Source: a virus
IMG/VR virus record: IMGVR_UViG_3300027851_000070
Span: 1 to 38,194 of that record
DNA: 38,194 nucleotides
Direction: 5' to 3' (one strand)
Shown here: positions 29,756-36,660 of the stretch, one piece after another
Layout: every line of letters starts with the position of its first letter
Numbering within the stretch: the first letter of the stretch is position 1
The notes under the pieces: model-generated
What the model was told of the DNA's origin: nothing
The model's input: only the letters and a program-made list of their open reading frames with translations
Database searches by the model: none
Made by a program: the position numbers and the translations under genes

Positions 29756-31828
29756 ATGCGTAAGATCAAAGCACGTGAGTTCATGAATCTGGACGTTCCT
29801 CTGGAATTGCCGTTCAAGGACGAGAAACTGCTGATCGAGTTCGATGATGGTGTCCTCGAGACTACCACCCGCCGTACCGTCCTAAGTTGGTTCTGCTGGG
29901 AACTCCACCGTAAGTTCCCGTTGATCCCACTGAATGTCAGTCATCACATGGGGAATGAGTTCCCTAGTGCTGACACCGTGCCAAAGATTCTGTCGAAGAT
30001 AGTGCATGACATGCACTACGTCTACTTCCATCCTCAGTCCAATCGCAATCATGACAAGTGTTATGACCGCGAAGAAGTCTGGCGTGAAGTCAAGGACGTC
30101 TCCAACAACATCTATAACGTGCTGAGTATCTTCCTGGAAGAATGGCACGTCTCCATCAACGCGTTCCACCTGCTCGAACTGTACACCCACCCGCCGATCA
30201 AGGAAGTGCGTTCTAATATCCAGCCTAACCAGCTGTCGATCAGCCGTGCCTATGATCAGGCTACGCGGATCTTGATGAAAGACCCGAGCATCCTGAACAA
30301 CCCGATCGTCCGTGGCCTGCGTTCCAAGCAGATCAAGATGGGTCAGTTCCTGCAGATCCTCATCTGCCGTGGCTACCTGACCGATGCTGACCAGGTGATC
30401 TTCCGTAAGCCAATCATCACCGGGTTCTTCGAAGGTCTCACCCAGTTGCACGACATCATGATCGAGTCCTGCTCGGCCAAGAAAGCGCTGTTGTTCACCA
30501 AGAAGCCGCTGCGCATCGTTGAATACTTCAACCGCAAGATGCAGCTGTCGGCAACCGTAGTGGATAAACTACTGTGGGAAGACTGTGGTAGCGACCAGTA
30601 CGTGGAGTTCCGGGTGGATTCCTCGAACCTCAAGTACCTGGAAGGCTCGCTCTACCTCGACGAGGATGAAAAGCTGGTGCCAGTGCGGATTACCGACGAC
30701 CATCTGAAAGGTCAGACCATCCGCATGCGGTCTCCGATGTACTGCAAGCATCGTGGAAATGGGGCGGTCTGCCATGTCTGCTTTGGCGAACTGGCCTGGG
30801 CAATTCCACGTGAAACGTCGCTTGGTCATGTCTCGGCCACTGAACTCTGCCGTGAAGGTTCTCAGCGGACGCTGTCCGTTAAGCACCTGGACGGCAGTTC
30901 TGAGACCGAGGAAATTGTCATCGATGAGGAACACGCACCCTACATCCAAATAGCGGTGGCCGATCCGAACGACCCCGACAACATGGTCATTGACGAGAAC
31001 GCCCTGGGTGAGGAAGTTCCACAATCCACTCGTGAGAGTTCGTTGCTGAAGTTCAACCCGCGTCTGGAGAAGATGAAGGCTAAGTTGGTCTTGTCGGCAG
31101 AGCAAGACAAGAACCTGGAAAATGGCGCTAACCTGGCCGGAATGACGTCGGATACCCAGGTCGAGCGTGTGAACCTTCATCGTTTCACAGCGTTCCGGGA
31201 AGTCCAACTCACTGTCACCAACCTTCGGGGAGAGACCTACGATGTGTTTATCCCGGTGAGTCAGGGTGCACGTCACGGTTCTCTGTCTCGGATCATGCTG
31301 ACCTACATCAAGGAGAACGGCTACGCTGTCAACGAAGAAGGCAACTTCGTAGTTGATTTGGACAAGTGGGACTTTGCTGCACCAGCGTTCTCACTGCCTC
31401 GACGCCATGCCAGTACGCTGGACTTCATGGCCGCAGTGGAAGCGTTCATCCGTTCACCGTCCAAGAAGTCGGAACGTAACGGATTCAATGGCAAGATGCT
31501 GACGGGTTATGATGACCCTCAGGCGGCTTTGGTGGACTTCGCTGAGTTGGTTAACTCCCAACTCTTCGTGAACATCAAGCACCTCGAGGTGATCTTGCTG
31601 ACCCTGATGCGTCCGGCCGATGATCCGGACGATTACCGCCTTCCGCAGTACGGCGTCCCGGTGAAGTTCGAAGAGCACCGAACCCTCATGCAGTACCGTT
31701 CGATGGGTCAGTCCATGGCCTATGAGCGTCAACCTGACATGATCGAAGATCCGGATAGCTACCTGATCAAAGATCGTCCGGGTGGTCTGCTGGACCCGTT
31801 TGTGTATCCCGAAGTCATCAACCAGTAA
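29756..31828 (+). CDS. Non-virion RNA polymerase beta' C-terminal half
   Basis: ATG 29756 has TAGGAGTAAGT upstream, giving 690 residues; an earlier in-frame GTG at 29708 would run through the hairpin and has no ribosome site. The protein matches the beta' C-terminal half. GFFEGLTQLHDIMIESCSAK (223-242) and the following residues to about 262 correspond to the bridge-helix/trigger-loop start (G-L-x-x-x-E-Y-F...K-G-L-A-D-T-A). VDKLLWEDCG (269-278), CKHRGNGAVCHVC (330-342) and C277 form the second beta' zinc site. LCREGSQRTLSVKHL (364-378) replaces I-G-E-P-G-T-Q-L-T-M-R-T-F-H of the trigger-loop C-arm. In phiKZ the equivalent is gp74. It works with the beta C-half just upstream. A UUCG-loop terminator follows. 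Confidence 0.92.
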   Translation: MRKIKAREFMNLDVPLELPFKDEKLLIEFDDGVLETTTRRTVLSWFCWELHRKFPLIPLNVSHHMGNEFPSADTVPKILSKIVHDMHYVYFHPQSNRNHDKCYDREEVWREVKDVSNNIYNVLSIFLEEWHVSINAFHLLELYTHPPIKEVRSNIQPNQLSISRAYDQATRILMKDPSILNNPIVRGLRSKQIKMGQFLQILICRGYLTDADQVIFRKPIITGFFEGLTQLHDIMIESCSAKKALLFTKKPLRIVEYFNRKMQLSATVVDKLLWEDCGSDQYVEFRVDSSNLKYLEGSLYLDEDEKLVPVRITDDHLKGQTIRMRSPMYCKHRGNGAVCHVCFGELAWAIPRETSLGHVSATELCREGSQRTLSVKHLDGSSETEEIVIDEEHAPYIQIAVADPNDPDNMVIDENALGEEVPQSTRESSLLKFNPRLEKMKAKLVLSAEQDKNLENGANLAGMTSDTQVERVNLHRFTAFREVQLTVTNLRGETYDVFIPVSQGARHGSLSRIMLTYIKENGYAVNEEGNFVVDLDKWDFAAPAFSLPRRHASTLDFMAAVEAFIRSPSKKSERNGFNGKMLTGYDDPQAALVDFAELVNSQLFVNIKHLEVILLTLMRPADDPDDYRLPQYGVPVKFEEHRTLMQYRSMGQSMAYERQPDMIEDPDSYLIKDRPGGLLDPFVYPEVINQ

Positions 31829-31832
31829 ACAT

Positions 31833-31854
31833 AGAGAGGCCTTCGGGCCTCTCT
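31833..31854 (+). terminator. UUCG-loop intrinsic terminator
   Basis: AGAGAGGCC / GGCCTCTCT around TTCG is followed by TCATTAAG. It closes the beta/beta' C-half transcript. Confidence 0.75.
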
Positions 31855-31876
31855 TCATTAAGTGTCCGGAGGCTGT

Positions 31877-32167
31877 ATGTTAGGACTCAGTGAAGTGTCG
31901 TTTGTTCGAAAGGCTGGTCTGGCTGGCACTATTCTTGTCGACAAGATCTTCTCCAACCGTGGTCTGAAAATTGTTCCAGGATTGACTATTCGCCTCGATC
32001 AATCTGAAATCGAGCGCAATAATCCGGACTTCGATATCGAGATCGACACTGATAAAAACATTATCAGTTACGCACTCAAGGATAAAACCATTAATAAGCG
32101 TTCCGATGAAGTGATGCGCTTCACCGCGTATTTCGATAACGACGTTGAATGGCCAGCGATTCCCTGA
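31877..32167 (+). CDS. Small paralogue A of a tandem pair, 96 aa
   Basis: ATG 31877 has CCGGAGGCTGT in front; an upstream GTG at 31862 does not. The product is 96 residues and aligns without gaps to the protein at 32220-32510, with about 58 identical positions counted by hand. The shared core PGLTIRLD-SEIER-NPDF (about 38-56) and C-terminal RFTAYFD are near-invariant. It is probably a compact beta-rich fold. Each copy has its own ribosome site and terminator. Function is unknown. Confidence 0.85.
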   Translation: MLGLSEVSFVRKAGLAGTILVDKIFSNRGLKIVPGLTIRLDQSEIERNNPDFDIEIDTDKNIISYALKDKTINKRSDEVMRFTAYFDNDVEWPAIP

Positions 32168-32176
32168 ATCTCACTA

Positions 32177-32194
32177 GGGTGTCTCCGGACACCC
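32177..32194 (+). terminator. Intrinsic terminator between the tandem paralogues
   Basis: GGGTGTC / GACACCC with loop TCCG is followed by CATTTTATTTTG. Confidence 0.8.
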
Positions 32195-32219
32195 CATTTT
32201 ATTTTGTTTGGAGGTAATT

Positions 32220-32510
32220 ATGCTCGAATTGAATGAAGTAACAATGACCCATAAGGCTGGTCTGTCCGGAAATATCTACGTCGACAAGTTTTTCACCCTT
32301 CGTGGACTCGTTATCCAGCCAGGACTTACCATCCGTTTGGATAAGTCTGAAATCGAACGTGATAACCCTGATTTCGAAATCGAAATCAACGAGGATAAGA
32401 ACACCCTCGAGTATCAGCGCAAAGACCAGACCAGTACGGGTGGTTCCAAGAAAGATCTTCGTTTCACAGCTTACTTTGACCCTCTCGTAGTCTGGCCAGC
32501 AGTTGAGTAA
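32220..32510 (+). CDS. Small paralogue B of a tandem pair, 96 aa
   Basis: ATG 32220 follows TTGGAGGTAATT. It has the same length and fold pattern as the protein at 31877-32167 (HKAGLSGNIYVDKFF versus RKAGLAGTILVDKIF). The two differ mainly in residues 4-11 and in the loop around 66-80 (KDQTSTGGSKKD versus KDKTINKRSDEV), which may mark the surface that has diverged in function. Retention of both copies with separate terminators suggests different expression or partners. Confidence 0.85.
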   Translation: MLELNEVTMTHKAGLSGNIYVDKFFTLRGLVIQPGLTIRLDKSEIERDNPDFEIEINEDKNTLEYQRKDQTSTGGSKKDLRFTAYFDPLVVWPAVE

Positions 32511-32523
32511 TCACTGAGTCTAT

Positions 32524-32543
32524 AGGACGTCTTCGGACGTCCT
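32524..32543 (+). terminator. UUCG-loop hairpin terminator
   Basis: AGGACGTC / GACGTCCT around TTCG, with a weak T tract (TGG). It separates paralogue B from the helicase gene. Confidence 0.65.
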
Positions 32544-32626
32544 TGGACACTGACGGATCATGTTTTTAATCATTTATCTGAGAATTCCTATGTAACGAGA
32601 TGTATGCCGTCAGGTAGGGACTACTC

Positions 32627-34783
32627 ATGAAGATCGACGTTTACAGTCACTGCATTAAAGTTACGGATGTACTGCATGAGCGCGACCTACAGGCTATGCT
32701 ATCGTTTTGCAAACCTCTGATCGAGATCGGTTTCGAGAAGAAGGCTGGACGATTCATCCCCAAGAAGTTGCGCACTTTCGCTGCTGCTACCCGTGACCGT
32801 AAGGAATTCAGCTTTCATCGGAACCAGCTGAATGACCTCAAGCGCCATCTGTTTGGACAGTTGGGCTATGTTGAACGCCTTGTCCCGATTACCCACCACG
32901 TTGCCAAACTGGAGGACTATCCGGACGTTAACTTTGATGTCCGCTCCATGTTCCCGCCTCGTGAAAAGCAAGTGGGAATTATCGAGTACGTACTTGACAC
33001 CGAGAACCCTAAATGGGACCCCATCATCAAGATGGTCACTCTGCAGACGGGAGGTGGTAAAGCCCTGTCTGTAAAAACACCTGTGAGAATTCCTGGCGGG
33101 TGGAAATTGATGGGGCAGCTCAGAGTAGGTGACGAAATCATTGCTCGCGATGGGTCCGTCACCACTGTGAAAGGCTACTACCCTCAGGGCCCAAGAAAGA
33201 TGTATCGGGTTACCTTTGAGGACGGTCGCTGGGTCGATGCGGATCTCGAGCATCTGTGGCATGTTCAGACATTCTCCGGGTGGAGGACAGTGACCACGGA
33301 AATCATCATGTCGATGATGGGTCGCCGTGCTGTGGTGAGTGTCCCGCTCATCGACCCAGAGCGCGAGAATTTGAGAGAGCGTTTCGTCTCGATTGTCCGC
33401 AGTCTTGGAACAGCTAAAGACGGTACGTTTACAGTTAAGAACACCGACGCTAATAAACTGGCGTATCAGGTTCGCTCTGTGGGCGGTAAAGCCTCTGTTC
33501 GAGATATGGGTGACGGATACTCGTCTGTTACCATTGAGAAGCGTCCCAAAGAAAGAACATTAGCTATCCGATCCATCGTCCCGATGGGTGTCGAAGAAGC
33601 AGCCTGCATCGAGATTCACCACGAAGAAAAGCTTTACGTTGTGAAGGACTTCATAGTCACACACAACACATACGTGGCCCAGTACTGCATGAACCAGCTT
33701 AAGAAGCGGACAGTCATCCACTTCAAGGGCGGGTACGTCAGTCGCTGGAAGGAAGACCTCGAGAAGACCTTCAAGTTCAAACGTGGAGACTTCTTCATCG
33801 TCCGTGGTACCAAGGACATGGTGGCATTGCAGACCATGGCATTGGAGGGTACACTGCACGCACAGGTGATCATCATCACCGCCGGCACCATGCGTGAGTA
33901 TCTGAAAGCCTACGAGGAATCCAACGGGCGTCAGAAGATCTACCCGATCAATCCGATTGACTTCTATCCGAAGCTGAACATCGGTTTCCGGGTGACGGAC
34001 GAGTTGCACCAAGAGTTCCACAACAACCATCGGATCGACCTGTACACTCATTGTCCTCGGACACTGGGTCTATCGGCCACCATGAAAGCGTCTGATGCGT
34101 TCAAGAACCGGATGTACGAGATTGGTTACCCTGAGTCACAGCGACACGACGGTGGTGCTTACAACGTCTACATCGACGTGACAGCCATCATGTACCATAT
34201 GTCACCGGACATCAAACTCCGGTACCAGAGTGGACAAGGGTATTCGCACACGACGTTCGAAGAATCGATCATGCGGCATAAAGGGATCTTGAAGTCCTAC
34301 CTCAAGATGATTGACTTTGCGATCTATAAGCGCTTCGTCAGTGTTCGAGAGGAAGGACAGACAGCCCTGGTGTTCTTTGCCCGTGTGGATCTGTGTACGC
34401 TGATGACGGAACGACTTCAGAAGATGTATCCAGAGCTGAATGTGGTACGGTACGTCGGTTCTGAGAATGACTCGTATGAGGACTTCTTGGAAGCTGACAT
34501 CGCAGTGTCCACGATTGGCTCTGCTGGTACCGCAGTGGATAAACCCAACCTCCGTTGTAGCTTCATGACAACCGCCATTGATTCACGGCAGTCGAATGAG
34601 CAGGTATTGGGTCGTACACGTCCTCTGAAAGACTGGCCGGATGTCTCTCCGGAGTTCATCTACTTCACCTGCTTCGAAATCGAACAGCATATGAAGTATA
34701 TGAGAAACAAACGCGACTTCTTCGATGGAAAGGTACTGTCTCATAACGAGGTCGTATCACGTTACCATCTTGCGTTGAACTGA
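32627..34783 (+). CDS. SF2 DNA helicase (UvsW-like) carrying an intein
   Basis: The 718-residue precursor encodes a superfamily 2 helicase interrupted by a 202-residue intein; after splicing the enzyme would be 516 residues. Extein motifs are Walker A LQTGGGK|T (139-145 plus T348), motif Ia-like VIHFKGG, the DExH box DELH (458-461), motif III SAT (483-485), and motif VI NEQVLGRTRP (657-666) with arginine fingers. The size and order fit UvsW-type helicases that remodel branched DNA and help recombination-dependent replication. The intein blocks the ATP-binding loop, so the precursor should be inactive until spliced. The N-terminal 100 residues form an accessory domain. ATG 32627 has only a poor ribosome site (GTAGGGACTACTC). 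A UUCG terminator follows the stop. Confidence 0.9.
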   Translation: MKIDVYSHCIKVTDVLHERDLQAMLSFCKPLIEIGFEKKAGRFIPKKLRTFAAATRDRKEFSFHRNQLNDLKRHLFGQLGYVERLVPITHHVAKLEDYPDVNFDVRSMFPPREKQVGIIEYVLDTENPKWDPIIKMVTLQTGGGKALSVKTPVRIPGGWKLMGQLRVGDEIIARDGSVTTVKGYYPQGPRKMYRVTFEDGRWVDADLEHLWHVQTFSGWRTVTTEIIMSMMGRRAVVSVPLIDPERENLRERFVSIVRSLGTAKDGTFTVKNTDANKLAYQVRSVGGKASVRDMGDGYSSVTIEKRPKERTLAIRSIVPMGVEEAACIEIHHEEKLYVVKDFIVTHNTYVAQYCMNQLKKRTVIHFKGGYVSRWKEDLEKTFKFKRGDFFIVRGTKDMVALQTMALEGTLHAQVIIITAGTMREYLKAYEESNGRQKIYPINPIDFYPKLNIGFRVTDELHQEFHNNHRIDLYTHCPRTLGLSATMKASDAFKNRMYEIGYPESQRHDGGAYNVYIDVTAIMYHMSPDIKLRYQSGQGYSHTTFEESIMRHKGILKSYLKMIDFAIYKRFVSVREEGQTALVFFARVDLCTLMTERLQKMYPELNVVRYVGSENDSYEDFLEADIAVSTIGSAGTAVDKPNLRCSFMTTAIDSRQSNEQVLGRTRPLKDWPDVSPEFIYFTCFEIEQHMKYMRNKRDFFDGKVLSHNEVVSRYHLALN
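33062..33667 (+). mobile_element. Class 3 mini-intein in the helicase Walker A loop
   Basis: Residues 146-347 of the precursor form an intein. It starts with Ala (ALSVKTPVRIPGGWKLMGQL), not Cys or Ser, and ends VTHN before Thr348. Class 3 inteins instead use a Trp/Cys/Thr set, and all three are present: W211 in block B (LEHLWHV), C327 at the block F position (AACIEI), and Thr348 as the first extein residue. Block B, HxxW and the terminal His-Asn are intact, so it should splice. The middle (about 250-305: FVSIVRSLG, TNKLA-type, VGGKASVRD) looks like half of a decayed LAGLIDADG endonuclease, so mobility is probably lost. Confidence 0.88.
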
Positions 34784-34784
34784 G

Positions 34785-34804
34785 AGAGGGCCTTCGGGCT
34801 CTCT
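34785..34804 (+). terminator. UUCG-loop intrinsic terminator after the helicase
   Basis: AGAGGGCC / GGCTCTCT (one G.U pair) around TTCG, then TCTTATTCCC. Confidence 0.7.
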
Positions 34805-34826
34805 TCTTATTCCCTTAGGAGTGGAA

Positions 34827-34895
34827 ATGGCTATCCCTGATTATTGCGACGACCGCGCTAAGAAACACCAGACTACATCAAGGAGTAACCCATGA
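34827..34895 (+). CDS. Leader peptide, 22 aa, coupled to the next gene
   Basis: ATG 34827 has a strong ribosome site (TTAGGAGTGGAA). The 22-codon product (MAIPDYCDDRAKKHQTTSRS plus NP) ends with TGA that overlaps the ATG of the 344-residue gene (ATGA at 34892). The second gene's own AAGGAG ribosome site lies inside the leader. It is either a coupling/regulatory leader or a very small protein. Confidence 0.5.
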   Translation: MAIPDYCDDRAKKHQTTSRSNP

Positions 34896-35926
34896 ACGAA
34901 AGTAGCATGAAGAGCCTACATGCGATCATTGAAACCGGCTGTGCATCGATCTGCAATAGCAGTCAGTTCTCTGCCTACCCGCAGATGCAGTATCCGTTCT
35001 TCAATATCGCCAACACCCTCAGAGCAGGGATTCAGGAAATCATGGACCAGGAACGTGCTGAAGCTATTTTCGGCAAGGCTCCTTGGGCGAAACTCTATCA
35101 GATCCAGACCGGTAAGCGCCACGATATCCCAGAAGCCATCATCGAGAGCGTATCGCTCACGGTCAGGTCTAGTTATTATGGTGCCGTTCCTCCGTTACGT
35201 GATATCTACGACTACGCCCGTAAGTACCGCGACAATCACTACGTCACCCATTTTGAGAATTCAGGGATCACGGGTGATTTCGGCACCGTGCGGTTCAGTC
35301 AAGATCCTTTCGAGGCGCGGGTAGAGTTTCGTGACAGTGACGCGCACTTGGTCATTCCGATTGAGAAACCCGAAGGTCACGTCCACGGGCCTCTGTTCCA
35401 TGAGCCGTACCGGGTAGTTGTCAAGTCATCCTGGATGACCGATGTGATCTGGGAACCATTATTCAAACGCTTTGTAGGGGGTGAAGCCATCGACGTCATT
35501 GACAACGGCAAATTCGTGATCCACGATCAACTCTTCAAGGACGAATACAAGTTCTCCGATGAGGAATTGGACGGACATCCGGCTATACAGCTTTATAAGC
35601 TTCTCTCTAGATGTGACTATCGCCAAACCACAGAGGCTAACGGAAACGGGGTGGCTAAAGTCATGCTGAACGATGACTACCTCATTGTGTTGGCTGGTTA
35701 TCGTGAGTGGTCGAAGCGTTTCAGCGATGTCATTGGTATCGACGCGGTATACCGTCTCGGTGATGTGGTAGAAGGTGCTAATTGCCGAGATGCAACTCCA
35801 ATCCATGGGTGGGCCCGTAATCCATTGCTGGTCAGGGATATCATGGAATCGGCTGAGCATCTTGTTAAGACTGCGTTGGAAAACCATCACACCAACATGA
35901 AGGAAACCAACCCCAATGAATGGTGA
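34892..35926 (+). CDS. Protein of unknown function, 344 aa
   Basis: ATG 34892 has AAGGAGTAACCC upstream and overlaps the stop of a 22-codon leader. The product has a helical N-terminal region (1-90, INTL/AGIQEIMDQERAEAIF) followed by a mixed domain with strands (ARVEFRDSDAHLVIPIE; KVMLNDDYLIVLAG). No catalytic motif is evident. It ends overlapping the next gene by 11 bases, so the two probably form a unit. Confidence 0.83.
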   Translation: MNESSMKSLHAIIETGCASICNSSQFSAYPQMQYPFFNIANTLRAGIQEIMDQERAEAIFGKAPWAKLYQIQTGKRHDIPEAIIESVSLTVRSSYYGAVPPLRDIYDYARKYRDNHYVTHFENSGITGDFGTVRFSQDPFEARVEFRDSDAHLVIPIEKPEGHVHGPLFHEPYRVVVKSSWMTDVIWEPLFKRFVGGEAIDVIDNGKFVIHDQLFKDEYKFSDEELDGHPAIQLYKLLSRCDYRQTTEANGNGVAKVMLNDDYLIVLAGYREWSKRFSDVIGIDAVYRLGDVVEGANCRDATPIHGWARNPLLVRDIMESAEHLVKTALENHHTNMKETNPNEW

Positions 35927-36605
35927 TAATGTAATCGACCTGGCCACACGCCTGAAACACATGGAGGAGCAGTCTGAAAAGGCTGTTCCGCTACCTCAGT
36001 ACAACCTCCCGAATACAGCGTTGTTGATGGACCCAGCGCTGCAATTGGACTTGTTGATCGGTTCGGCGATTGACGAATTCATCAATTCGGTCTTCGAAGC
36101 CACGCACTTCCATCGTATGTTCACTCTTCTGAAGTACATCTTCGAGGGTGTCTGTCCGATGGCTGAAACGAAGACTGGTTTCTCCGGTCGCCAGTACCCG
36201 GTTGAGTCGGGTATTGCCAAACACTCGGTGTATTGCTGGGGAATGTCTATCGGTCGTATAAGTGTCGACGGTGATGTCTCGAAGAATTTCCGACCGTCTT
36301 ATCAGATCCAGCTGCATGTCGAGGATTTCGGTCCTGACTTCAAGATTGATGAGGGTACGATTTGTCCAGAGAGCTGGATGCAGTTTTATATCGGTGAAGA
36401 CGATATCATGACTACTCGCTTGCCACGACATTTCGTCAAGAAGATGAACAGTCTGGTCAGGATCAATGGCGGTCAAGGTCGACTTCATGGTGATGGGTAT
36501 CTTGTCGTTATCCCATACGGCGGTACCCTGGCTCTTGTAGTCAATCTGATTCTGGAAAACCCCATTCAGTTACTTCCTGCCGATCAGCGCAGCGACGCAA
36601 AATAA
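35916..36605 (+). CDS. Protein of unknown function, 229 aa
   Basis: It starts at ATG 35916 inside the end of the preceding gene, with GAAGGAAACCAACCCCA as a spaced ribosome site. The sequence is mixed alpha/beta: helices at LQLDLLIGSAIDEFINSVFE (43-62) and strands in the second half (SYQIQLHVEDFG; GDGYLVVIPYGGTLALVVNL). The overlap and parallel helix-then-strand design suggest a functional pair with the 344-residue protein. No motif points to an activity. A two-way terminator separates it from the convergent gene. Confidence 0.83.
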   Translation: MNGDNVIDLATRLKHMEEQSEKAVPLPQYNLPNTALLMDPALQLDLLIGSAIDEFINSVFEATHFHRMFTLLKYIFEGVCPMAETKTGFSGRQYPVESGIAKHSVYCWGMSIGRISVDGDVSKNFRPSYQIQLHVEDFGPDFKIDEGTICPESWMQFYIGEDDIMTTRLPRHFVKKMNSLVRINGGQGRLHGDGYLVVIPYGGTLALVVNLILENPIQLLPADQRSDAK

Positions 36606-36629
36606 GAGGAGGGCCCTAAGGCCCTCCTC
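36606..36629. terminator. Bidirectional terminator between convergent genes
   Basis: GAGGAGGGCC / GGCCCTCCTC with loop CTAA is followed by CCTCTACTTGTTTTTTTTC. On the minus strand it follows the 36661 stop. Confidence 0.85.
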
Positions 36630-36660
36630 CCTCTACTTGTTTTTTTTCTTTTGTTACAGG

